From the NCBI GenBank assembly GCA_950059165.1, contig CATLUC010000043.1:1-11380 (forward strand): a stretch of DNA of 11,380 nt. Reading direction: 5' to 3'. The translations under genes and the position numbers were made by a program. The notes under the pieces are model-generated. The model saw nothing but the letters and a program-made list of their open reading frames with translations, ran no database searches and had not been told where the DNA came from. Below, piece by piece: positions 1 to 6,953 of the stretch; position 1 is the first letter of the stretch, and each line of letters opens with the position of its first letter. This stretch comes from an uncultured Clostridium sp. GTDB taxonomy: Bacteria; Bacillota; Clostridia; TANB77; CAG-508.

Positions 1-84
1 TTGCATATTGTAAATATTATTATTATAACTTACCCACTCGATTTAGAAAAGAGCCTAAAAATTTATAAAATAAACATAAATCTA

Positions 85-113
85 TTTCTTTTTTTCCAAA
101 TATATGATATAAT
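85..113 (+). promoter_or_regulatory. Promoter of the nfeD-SPFH operon
   Basis: There is a perfect extended -10 element, TG-A-TATAAT, at 105-113. A weak -35 (TTTCTT, 85-90) lies 17 nt upstream of the TATAAT. The -10 is 31 nt upstream of the NfeD start at 145. An extended -10 commonly compensates for a poor -35. No other gene is visible before it in the window, so this is the likely sigma-A promoter for both + strand genes. Confidence 0.65.
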
Positions 114-130
114 ACTAATAGTTGGTATAA

Positions 131-137
131 AAGGAGG
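131..137 (+). promoter_or_regulatory. Ribosome binding site that fixes the NfeD start
   Basis: AAGGAGG lies 7 nt before the ATG at 145. The open frame runs back to the window edge, but its upstream part overlaps the promoter and has no Shine-Dalgarno. This site therefore sets the true start at 145. Confidence 0.85.
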
Positions 138-144
138 AATTTAT

Positions 145-576
145 ATGTGGCAAATTTGGTTAATACTTGCAGGAGTTTTTTTAATTGTTGAAATAATGAC
201 AGTTGGTTTCTTAATTTTTTGGTTATCCATAGGAGCTTTACTTGCTATGGTAGTTAGTTTCTTTACCAATAACATAATTATACAAACTTCTGTATTTGTT
301 ATATCTTCAGCTATTTTAATTTTAGCTACAAAACCATTTGTTCAAAAATTTGCTAACAATAAAAATACCATTCAAACTAATGTATATTCAACTATCGGAA
401 AAACAGGAATGGTAATTAAAGAAATTGATTCTATCAATTCTACTGGTCAAATCAAAGTCGATGGAGAAGTTTGGTCAGCAATAGGAGTTGATAATATGGC
501 TATCCTTAAAGGTACCGAAGTAGAAATTAAAGAAATACAAGGTGTTAAAGCAATTGTAGCACCTATCCAAAAATAA
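145..576 (+). CDS. NfeD-family membrane protein
   Basis: This 143-aa integral membrane protein belongs to the short NfeD class, which acts with stomatin/paraslipin-type SPFH proteins in membrane microdomain organisation or quality control. Three hydrophobic segments fill residues ~4-64, including the motif WLSIGALLA. They are followed by a soluble beta-rich OB-like domain at ~78-143. Motifs GKTGMV, GQIKVDGEVW and KGTEVEI, with a terminal VKAIVAP, are typical of the NfeD C-terminal domain. The long serine-protease domain of full-length NfeD is absent, as expected for this short form. The start at 145 is chosen for the AAGGAGG 7 nt upstream. The SPFH gene follows after a 20-nt gap, which is the classic gene pair. 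The family is clear; the exact cellular role is not established by sequence. Confidence 0.9.
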   Translation: MWQIWLILAGVFLIVEIMTVGFLIFWLSIGALLAMVVSFFTNNIIIQTSVFVISSAILILATKPFVQKFANNKNTIQTNVYSTIGKTGMVIKEIDSINSTGQIKVDGEVWSAIGVDNMAILKGTEVEIKEIQGVKAIVAPIQK

Positions 577-596
577 TTTTATAGGAGGATATAATT

Positions 597-1502
597 ATGG
601 GATTTTTATTAGTTTTACTTGTTATTATTTTAATAATAGCAGCTATGTCTATTAAAATCGTTAAACAATCTGAGGTGTATATTATAGAAAGATTAGGTAA
701 GTTCTATAAAGTAGCAGACGCTGGTCTTACCATCATAATTCCATTTTTTGACCATGTCAGAAGTGTTGTTAGTTTAAAACAGCAAACTATGGATGTTCCA
801 CCTCAAGGAGTTATCACAAAAGATAATGTTACTATTACAATCGATACAGTTGTTTTCTATCAAATAACAGACCCTGCAAAAGCAGTTTATGAAATACAAA
901 GTCTAAAAAAAGGTATTGAATACCTTGCAATTACAACTATTCGTGATATTATAGGTAAAATGGACTTAGATGAAACATTTAGTTCAAGAGATGGTATTAA
1001 CAATAAATTAAGAGTAGTTTTAGATGAAGCTACTGACAGATGGGGTTGTAAAATTGACCGTGTAGAAATTAAGGATATTACTCCACCTGCCGACATTCGT
1101 GATGCAATGGAAAAAGAAATGAATGCAGAAAGAAATAAAAGAGCTTTAATATTAGAATCCGAAGCTCAAAGACAATCTGCAATTACTATTGCTGAAGGAA
1201 AAAAACAAGCAGCCATATTAGAAGCTGAAGCTGATAAAGAAGCAAGAATTAGAAGAGCAGCTGGTGAAGCACAAGCCATTCGTGAAGTAGCTGATGCCAA
1301 AGCTAAAGAAATTCAAATGGTTTATGATGCTATGAAAAAAGCTGACCCAAATGATACTCTTGTTCAATTAAAATCTTTAGAAGCTTTAGAAGAAGTTGCA
1401 AAAGGTGATGCTAATAAAGTATTTATACCTTTTGAAGCAACAAGTGCACTAAGTTCATTAGGTGCCATTAAAGAAGTATTAAAAGACAAAGACAAGAAAT
1501 AA
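597..1502 (+). CDS. SPFH/band-7 protein, paraslipin (QmcA) type
   Basis: This 301-aa membrane-anchored scaffold protein of the stomatin/prohibitin superfamily probably forms oligomers at the cytoplasmic membrane. Residues ~1-20 form one N-terminal transmembrane anchor. The SPFH domain covers ~20-185, with the characteristic VYIIERLGKF, GL.IIIPF and motifs DITPP and MEKEMNAER. An Ala/Glu/Lys/Arg-rich coiled coil follows at ~185-240. The C-terminus (KVFIPFEATSALSSLGAI) matches the paraslipin tail. The start is supported by AGGAGG about 8 nt upstream. It is co-transcribed with the NfeD gene and followed by a hairpin terminator. Function in Bacillota is known only in broad terms (membrane domain organisation, stress); the partner relation to NfeD is inferred from the pairing. 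Confidence 0.92.
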   Translation: MGFLLVLLVIILIIAAMSIKIVKQSEVYIIERLGKFYKVADAGLTIIIPFFDHVRSVVSLKQQTMDVPPQGVITKDNVTITIDTVVFYQITDPAKAVYEIQSLKKGIEYLAITTIRDIIGKMDLDETFSSRDGINNKLRVVLDEATDRWGCKIDRVEIKDITPPADIRDAMEKEMNAERNKRALILESEAQRQSAITIAEGKKQAAILEAEADKEARIRRAAGEAQAIREVADAKAKEIQMVYDAMKKADPNDTLVQLKSLEALEEVAKGDANKVFIPFEATSALSSLGAIKEVLKDKDKK

Positions 1503-1533
1503 AATCAAAGAAATATAACCATGAACAAATTAA

Positions 1534-1594
1534 CGGAAAGCCAAAAAATGAAGCAAAAGTTATGCTAAATAAGGCTTTCCGATTTTTGTTTTAT
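1534..1594 (+). terminator. Intrinsic terminator of the nfeD-SPFH operon, possibly shared with alr
   Basis: A perfect 9-bp stem, CGGAAAGCC (1534-1542) pairing with GGCTTTCCG (1573-1581), is followed by a T-rich run (ATTTTTGTTTTAT). The 30-nt loop can form a small inner hairpin (AGCA 1552-1555 with TGCT 1563-1566). It sits between convergent genes, 31 nt after the SPFH stop and directly after the alr stop. The - strand side also has a weak T-rich tail, so it may work in both directions. Confidence 0.75.
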
Positions 1595-2685
1595 AGGAAT
1601 TTCCTTGGAACTCTATTTGATATTGTACTTAATATTTCATAATTTATCGTATTATTCAAATGTGCTATTTCCTCTAAAGTTATTTTTTCGTTATCCCAAA
1701 TAAACACATCATCTCCCACTTTTACATCTTTTAAATCTGTAACATCAGCCATAAAACTATCCATACAAACTTTTCCAATAATAGGCACTTTTTGTCCATT
1801 AATTAGTACATTTCCATTATTAGATAAATTCCTTTTAAATCCGTCTGCATAGCCAATTGGGACAGTTGCTATTTTACTTTTTCGATTTGTAATAAAATCC
1901 CTTGCATAACTAATACTTGTTCCCTTTTCTACATCTTTCAAAAATGTAATTTTTGATTTTAAAGTTGCAATTGGTTTTAAATTGATATTTTCTAATGTAT
2001 CTTTAGCTGATTGATAGCCATACATAATAATTCCAGGTCTTACTAAATTATATTGTGCCTTTGGATAATTAATAATACCATTAGATGCAAGTATATGAAT
2101 ATATTTAATACCTTTTACTTGTTTTTCTACTATTTTTATTGCATGTTCAAATATATTTAATTGCTCATTTGTATATTTGTCATCTATATCTGGTGAAGAC
2201 AAATGGCTATAAACTCCCTCTATCTGAACATTTTTAGTTTTTTGCACATGTTCTATAAAACTTTGTACCTGTTTAATTGCTATTCCTGTTCTTCCCATTC
2301 CTGTTTCTATTTCCAAATGAACCCTTAATTTTGTATTTTTCCTTTGAGCTTCATCTAGGAATTCCTTAGATGATAAGCCTATAATTAAATTATTTTCAGT
2401 AATTTTATCTAATTCACTAATTGCTGGTTGATTCAAAATAAATATGTCTTTTTGATAGCCCAATTTTCTTATTTGTACACCTTCATCCACAGTTGCTAAT
2501 CCTATTATTTCAAAATCATTAATTATATCTAACCTTGTATTTATATAAGTTCCATAAGCATTTGCCTTCATAATTGGCATAATAATAGTTTCAGATTTTA
2601 ATTTGTTTTTTATCTGTTCAAGATTATATTTAAAATTATCAACATTTATTTCCATTACCGTTGGTCTTGTTATCTCATCATTCAT
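1591..2685 (-). CDS. alr: Alanine racemase
   Basis: This 364-aa PLP enzyme interconverts L- and D-alanine for peptidoglycan. The PLP-binding lysine is Lys40 in MKANAYG. The catalytic tyrosine of the C-terminal domain is about residue 260 in SYARDF. RPGIIMYGY, PIGYADGF, CMDSFMADVTD and the terminal NRVPR are all family hallmarks. The family's usual YGHG after the lysine is YGTY here, and the following helix is divergent. The start at 2685 is preferred because GGGAGG lies upstream of it. An in-frame ATG at 2724 would add 13 residues with no ribosome binding site. The gene is the last of the - strand run, 80 nt after the recG stop. A serine racemase activity cannot be fully excluded. Confidence 0.93.
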   Translation of the reverse strand: MNDEITRPTVMEINVDNFKYNLEQIKNKLKSETIIMPIMKANAYGTYINTRLDIINDFEIIGLATVDEGVQIRKLGYQKDIFILNQPAISELDKITENNLIIGLSSKEFLDEAQRKNTKLRVHLEIETGMGRTGIAIKQVQSFIEHVQKTKNVQIEGVYSHLSSPDIDDKYTNEQLNIFEHAIKIVEKQVKGIKYIHILASNGIINYPKAQYNLVRPGIIMYGYQSAKDTLENINLKPIATLKSKITFLKDVEKGTSISYARDFITNRKSKIATVPIGYADGFKRNLSNNGNVLINGQKVPIIGKVCMDSFMADVTDLKDVKVGDDVFIWDNEKITLEEIAHLNNTINYEILSTISNRVPRKFL

Positions 2686-2765
2686 TTCAACTATTCCCTC
2701 CCTAAAGGCACAAATACTAATCACAACATAAAATTATTTTCTATAAATTAAAATACACTACATAA

Positions 2766-4808
2766 CTATATTTCAATTCTATCCATAAATTTATCTTTTA
2801 TTAATTGTTTTAATAAAGCATTTTCTTCTTTCTCCAATTTTGGGTCATCATCTAGTATCTTTTGAGCAACAACTTGCACTGATTTTAATATTGGCATATC
2901 TTCAAACAAATTTGCAATTTTAAATTCTGGTAATCCATGTTGCATCGTTCCAAAAAAATCTCCAGAACCCCTTAATTCTAAATCCTTTTCTGATATAACA
3001 AAACCATCATTTGTACTACACATTACTTTCATTCTCTCCCTTACTGTTTCACCTTTGCCCTCATATTTTAATACACAATAAGATTGATAATCTCCTCTAC
3101 CTACTCTACCTCTCAATTGATGTAAACCTGCTAATCCAAATCTTTCTGCATTTTCAATTACCATGATATTTGCATTCGGCACATCTACCCCCACTTCAAT
3201 AACAGTTGTAGAAATTAAAATATCTATTTTACCTGCTTTAAACTGTTCCATAATTTCTTCCTTTTCCTTAGGTCTCATCTTACCATGAATATAACTTACT
3301 CTATATTGTGGAAAAACTTCTTTTTTATAAGCTTCATATAAAACTTCTACCGATTTTAAATCTAATTCCTCATTTTCCTCAACTAATGGACAAACAACAT
3401 AAGCTTGACGTCCATCTTGTATTTGTTTTTCAATAAAAGCATTTATTCTATTTGTCATACTTTTTTGAACAGCAAAAGTTTCTACCTTTTTTCTATTTGG
3501 TGGTAATTCATCAATAATGGAAATATCTAGGTCACCATATAAAATTAAAGCCAATGTTCTAGGTATTGGTGTAGCTGTCATTACAAGTACATCTGGATTT
3601 TCTCCTTTTTGGGCTATTTTTGTTCTTTGCTTTACACCAAACCTATGTTGCTCATCTGTTACTACCAAGCCTAACTTTTTAAATTTTACATTTTCTTCTA
3701 TAATAGCATGTGTTCCAATTAAAATATCAATTTCTCCATTTGCAAGTCTTTCCAGCAAATTTTCCTTTTTCTTTTTAGAAATACCTGATATTAATAATTC
3801 ACAATTTATATTTAATTCTTCTAATATTTTCTTAAAATTCTCTAAATGTTGGCTTGCAAGTATTGCTGTTGGAGCCATAATTGCAACTTGATACCCACAT
3901 TTTACAGCTTTATAAGCAGAACACATTGCAACCACAGTTTTTCCAGAACCTACATCTCCTTGTAATAATCTATTCATAGAAGTTTTTGCTTCCATATTTT
4001 GGTCAATTTCTTCTAATACTTTAAGTTGAGCCTTTGTTAATTTAAATGGTAACTTGTTTATTACATCTGATATTTTTACATTTTTGTCAAATTCAATTCC
4101 AATGTCATCATTTAGATAACTATTTTTCAGCTCTAATAAAGCTAACTGTGTTGACAACAATTCTTCAAAAACTAATCTTTTCCTTGCTTTATTAAAATCA
4201 TCAAAATCTGTTGGAAAATGTATATGTTTTATTGCTTCATTGATTCCGAGCAACTTATACTGTTCTAGCAAATATTTAGGCAAAGTTTCTTGTAACTTCT
4301 CTTCTATTTCTAATAAACCATTTTCCATAATTTTCCTTAAGATATTTTGTGATAGTTGATATGTTAATGGATATAATGGAATGATTTTTCCCGTATTAAA
4401 ATTTTTTTCTTTTTCATCAAATACAGGTGACATCATTGTTATTTTCCCAAAATTATTGCTTATTTTTCCATAAAATTTATACTTTTCTCCCACTTGGAAT
4501 CTATTTTTCAAATAGCTTTGATTAAACCACATAATAGTGCAACTTGCTGTTTCATCTCTAACTAGCAACTTTTGCATTGTTTTACCTTTCAACCTACTAT
4601 CAATAACCTTACCACAAACAATTGCTTCAATTAATACTTCCTCTCCATCTGTACATTCACCTATATTTTGGGGTTTACTCCTATCTTGATATGTTCTAGG
4701 ATAATATGTGATTAAATCTTTTAATGTAAAAATCCCTACTTTATTAAGTAATTGCACTCTATTAGGTCCTACCCCTTTAATATATTTTACATCTTTATTT
4801 AAATCCAT
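2766..4808 (-). CDS. recG: ATP-dependent DNA helicase RecG
   Basis: This 680-aa superfamily 2 helicase rescues stalled replication forks and branch-migrates recombination intermediates in the cytoplasm. The N-terminal wedge/OB domain lies at ~50-145. Helicase motifs are complete: Walker A GDVGSGKT at 284-291, DEQH box at 385-388, MTATPIPRT at ~410, STTVIEVGVDVPNA at ~533-546 and QLRGRVGR at ~564-571. Length is normal for the family. AGGAGA lies 6 nt before the ATG. The 5' side abuts the inverted-repeat element (4831-5042), so any recG promoter must lie within or beyond that element. alr follows in the same direction. No in-frame CGG codon occurs; three CGG triplets in the gene all straddle codons. 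Confidence 0.97.
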   Translation of the reverse strand: MDLNKDVKYIKGVGPNRVQLLNKVGIFTLKDLITYYPRTYQDRSKPQNIGECTDGEEVLIEAIVCGKVIDSRLKGKTMQKLLVRDETASCTIMWFNQSYLKNRFQVGEKYKFYGKISNNFGKITMMSPVFDEKEKNFNTGKIIPLYPLTYQLSQNILRKIMENGLLEIEEKLQETLPKYLLEQYKLLGINEAIKHIHFPTDFDDFNKARKRLVFEELLSTQLALLELKNSYLNDDIGIEFDKNVKISDVINKLPFKLTKAQLKVLEEIDQNMEAKTSMNRLLQGDVGSGKTVVAMCSAYKAVKCGYQVAIMAPTAILASQHLENFKKILEELNINCELLISGISKKKKENLLERLANGEIDILIGTHAIIEENVKFKKLGLVVTDEQHRFGVKQRTKIAQKGENPDVLVMTATPIPRTLALILYGDLDISIIDELPPNRKKVETFAVQKSMTNRINAFIEKQIQDGRQAYVVCPLVEENEELDLKSVEVLYEAYKKEVFPQYRVSYIHGKMRPKEKEEIMEQFKAGKIDILISTTVIEVGVDVPNANIMVIENAERFGLAGLHQLRGRVGRGDYQSYCVLKYEGKGETVRERMKVMCSTNDGFVISEKDLELRGSGDFFGTMQHGLPEFKIANLFEDMPILKSVQVVAQKILDDDPKLEKEENALLKQLIKDKFMDRIEI

Positions 4809-4830
4809 CTAATTCTCCTTTTGATTTGGA

Positions 4831-5042
4831 GCAATTGGGGACGTTTCTTTTTGCTCCTTTTTGTGACATTAGGGACGTTTCCTTTTTCACATTTTTGTGA
4901 AATTGGGGACATATCTTTATATATAATAATCTAATACTTTTTTATATTTTGTTACATTTATAAAGTAATAGATATAAATTATTTACACATAGATGTGTCC
5001 CTAATTTCACAAAAATGTGAAAAAAGAAACGTCCCCAATTGC
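4831..5042. repeat. Palindromic MITE-like element made of ~34-nt units
   Basis: The outer arms are a perfect 22-bp inverted repeat (4831-4852 and 5021-5042) beginning GCAATTGGGGACGTTTC. The left side carries three units at a 34-nt spacing (boxes at 4837, 4871 and 4905). The right side carries two inverted units (boxes ending 5036 and 5002). Segment 4868-4910 is also an inverted copy of 4997-5039 with few mismatches, so alternative folds are possible. Inside the units are small palindromes such as TTCACA-TTTT-TGTGAA. The centre (about 4911-4990) is AT-rich and unique, with no ORF. It fills the gap between the phosphoesterase and recG. It resembles the GGGGAC-box repeats common in clostridial genomes that are linked to IS200/REP-type transposases; that link is from memory. 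Confidence 0.85.
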
Positions 5043-5059
5043 ACCTTTTCTGCAAATCA

Positions 5060-5767
5060 CTAAATTTTTAGTAATTTAAAGTCTAGTCCATCTGCACTAA
5101 CTAATTTAAAATCTATTCCATAATATTGTCCCTCTACAGCTTCTTTTATAGAAATGCTATGTAGATGTCCATAGTAACATCTTTTTATGTTGTATTGCAT
5201 CAAAATTTTTACAAATTCACTTATTTCATTGTTTAAAAGATTGCTCTTAATAATTGGTGGATAATGAAAAAATACTATTATTTCCTTGTCCTGATTTTCA
5301 TTTAACTTTATTGCTTCTTTTAATGAAAACTCTAACCTTGCCATTTCTCTATTTAAAAGCTTTTTGTCTTCTCCTTCTTCATTTTGCCCCCATCCTCTAG
5401 TTCCTGCAATTATATAATTTTCATATTGATATGCAGAATTATAAAGAAAATCAATGGTCTCAAAGTTATTTTCTTTTAAAAATTTTCTCATGCTTGTTAC
5501 AGTTGTCCACCAATAATCATGATTTCCTTTTAGTAATATTTTTTTACCAGGTAATTCATTTAAGTATTCAAAATCTTGATATGTATCTTTTAAATATGTT
5601 GACCATGAAAAGTCACCTGGCAATACTACTAGGTCATCTTCTTTTACTTTTTCTTCCCAATGTTTTCTTATTTTTTCTTCATGCCCCTTCCAATTGTCAC
5701 CAAATATGCTCATTGGTTTATTTTCATGATAAGACAAATGCAAATCTCCTATTGTATATATTGACAT
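5060..5767 (-). CDS. Calcineurin-like metallophosphoesterase
   Basis: This 235-aa protein has every signature of the dimetal phosphoesterase fold: D8-x-H10 (GDLHLS), D52 (PGDFSW), N82-H83 (KGNHDYWW), H168 (FFHYPP), and H201 and H203 (GHLH). These residues should bind two metal ions and hydrolyse a phosphomonoester or phosphodiester. The substrate cannot be read from sequence. It has no signal peptide, so it is probably cytoplasmic. The start is supported by GGAGAA 5-6 nt upstream. It lies between tsaD (101-nt gap) and recG (251-nt gap holding the repeat element), all on the same strand. It contains no in-frame CGG codon. Confidence 0.9.
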   Translation of the reverse strand: MSIYTIGDLHLSYHENKPMSIFGDNWKGHEEKIRKHWEEKVKEDDLVVLPGDFSWSTYLKDTYQDFEYLNELPGKKILLKGNHDYWWTTVTSMRKFLKENNFETIDFLYNSAYQYENYIIAGTRGWGQNEEGEDKKLLNREMARLEFSLKEAIKLNENQDKEIIVFFHYPPIIKSNLLNNEISEFVKILMQYNIKRCYYGHLHSISIKEAVEGQYYGIDFKLVSADGLDFKLLKI

Positions 5768-5798
5768 CTATTTCTCCATTTCTATTACTTATTTTAGC

Positions 5799-5819
5799 AA
5801 TTTAGAATTCTTCTAAATT
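5799..5819. repeat. Short AT-rich perfect inverted repeat
   Basis: AATTTAGAA (5799-5807), TTC, then TTCTAAATT (5811-5819) form a 9-bp stem with a 3-nt loop between tsaD and the phosphoesterase gene. It has no clear T-run, so it is more likely an operator-like palindrome or weak hairpin than a terminator. No function is assigned. Confidence 0.4.
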
Positions 5820-5868
5820 TTATTAGTTTAATTTTTTATAAAACTATACATTTCTAAAAATTCTAAAA

Positions 5869-6871
5869 CTACAATTTTAAATTTGGTATAGCATTTAGGT
5901 CTAATGTACTTTTATTTCCCTCTATGTAATTATAATATCCAGCTGAAGCAATCATTGCTGCATTATCTGTACATAGTTTTAAGTCTGGCATATATACTTT
6001 TATTTGTTGTTTTTCTAACTCTAAAAATTCTTTTCTAATGTAAGAATTACAAGATACTCCCCCTGCTAATGCAACTGTTTTTATTCCAGTTTTTTCAATT
6101 GCCTTATTTACATTTTCCATTAATATTTGTGTAATTGTTTTTTGAAAACTTGCACATAAATCTGCTTTGTTTACATTTGGATTTTTATGATGCAGGTTTA
6201 TTACTGCTGTTTTTATCCCACTAAAACTAAAGTCTAAAGTATCATCATTAAAATGTGTTTTTGGTAATTCTATATTTGCTTGTCCGAGTTTTAGCTAAAT
6301 TATCTACTTTAGGTCCTCCTGGATATCCTAGGCCTATTACTCTAGCAACTTTGTCAAAAGCTTCACCGAATTGCATCATCCCTTGTTTTTCCTAATAGTT
6401 CAAATTCGGTATATGCCTTTACATGAATAATTCCGTGTATTTCCTCCTGACATCATAATGCATAAAAAAGGTGGCTCTAGCTCTTTATATGTAAGATAAT
6501 TTGATGCAATATGTCCTTGAATATGATTTACTCCTACAAATGGAATGTTATTAGCAAATGATAATGCTTTTGCATAAGAAAGCCCTACTAATAAAGCTCC
6601 TACCAAGCCTGGTCCATAAGTTGGAGTTATAACATCAATATCTTTTAGTTCTACTTTTGCCTCTTCTAATGCTTTTTTTGCAACTCTTGAAATGGCCTCA
6701 ATATGATTTCTTGAGGCTATTTCTGGTACTACTCCGGCCATATTTTTCATGAATTGGAATTTGTGTGTCTATTACATTTGAAAGAACCTCTCTACCATTT
6801 TTTACAATGGCTACAGAGGTCTCGTCACAACTTGATTCAATTCCCATACTTAAAATAAAGTCTTTTTTCAT
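5869..6871 (-). CDS. tsaD: tRNA t6A37 threonylcarbamoyltransferase TsaD, needs four +1 frameshifts at CGG
   Basis: TsaD (Kae1/YgjD family) transfers threonylcarbamoyl to A37 of tRNAs reading ANN codons, with TsaB/TsaE. Read conventionally the gene is broken into pieces. If one base is skipped at each of four in-frame CGG codons (6734-6736, 6433-6435, 6366-6368, 6284-6286), an uninterrupted 332-aa protein results, which is normal TsaD length. It contains GIESSCDETS (10-19), YGGVVPEIASR (44-54), metal ligands H116 and H120 (HIQGH), SGGNT (141-145), DDAIGEAFDKV (164-174), GYPGGP (181-186), AGGVSCNS and metal ligand D301 (CTDNAAM). The skipped positions become Gly46, Gly146, Gly168 and Gly195; 46, 168 and 195 are family-conserved glycines. 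The start at 6871 follows GAGGT. An essential, otherwise intact gene argues against ordinary pseudogenisation, but a sequence artefact remains possible. Confidence 0.9.
6284..6286 (-). other. tsaD +1 shift site 4: in-frame CGG before Gly195
   Basis: The coding strand reads AAA ACT CGG A CAA. Skipping the C gives GGA, so the protein continues LAKT-G-QANIELPK. Gly is conserved in TsaD at this place. Without the shift, TAA follows 12 codons later. Confidence 0.85.
6366..6368 (-). other. tsaD +1 shift site 3: in-frame CGG-TGA before Gly168
   Basis: The coding strand reads GCA ATT CGG TGA A. Unshifted reading meets a stop directly after CGG. Skipping the C gives GGT and restores DDAI-G-EAFDKV, an invariant-looking TsaD motif. 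This is the only one of the five sites that uses GGT. Confidence 0.87.
6433..6435 (-). other. tsaD +1 shift site 2: in-frame CGG before Gly146
   Basis: The coding strand reads AAT ACA CGG A ATT. Skipping the C gives SGGNT-G-IIHVK. The residue after SGGNT varies in the family, so Gly is less diagnostic here. AGGAGG occurs 7 nt upstream, but it encodes the conserved Gly-Gly and has no equivalent at the other sites. Confidence 0.82.
6734..6736 (-). other. tsaD +1 shift site 1: in-frame CGG before Gly46
   Basis: The coding strand reads TAT GGC CGG A GTA. Skipping the C gives KYG-G-VVPEIASR, the strongly conserved YGGVVPE motif of TsaD. Unshifted reading ends at TGA 12 codons after the CGG, giving a 57-residue product. 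Confidence 0.88.
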
Positions 6872-6918
6872 ATTTACCTCATTCCCTACTAAAGCATAAA
6901 TCTTGTTAGAAAAGCATT

Positions 6919-6946
6919 GCAATTATTGGGGGACTTTGTTTTCTTT
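6919..6946. repeat. Possible degenerate solo copy of the GGGGAC repeat end
   Basis: GCAATT-ATT-GGGGGAC-TTT-GTTTTC in the gap between the M50 stop and the tsaD start resembles the arm of the 4831-5042 element (GCAATTGGGGACGTTTC), with a 3-nt insertion and small changes. The similarity is short and could be chance. Confidence 0.25.
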
Positions 6947-6953
6947 TAAAATC

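Noticed and set aside
1..144. N-terminal extension of the NfeD gene to the window start
   Set aside because: It would overlap the extended -10 promoter and lacks a Shine-Dalgarno, while the ATG at 145 has a consensus one and begins the canonical NfeD sequence.
3517..3891. Open frame of 124 codons on the + strand inside recG
   Set aside because: It lies fully within recG on the opposite strand, has no ribosome binding site and gives a low-complexity translation. It is a shadow of a real gene.
6433..6450. A prfB-like programmed shift driven by an upstream Shine-Dalgarno at tsaD site 2
   Set aside because: AGGAGG there encodes the conserved Gly-Gly of SGGNT, and the other four sites have no such element.
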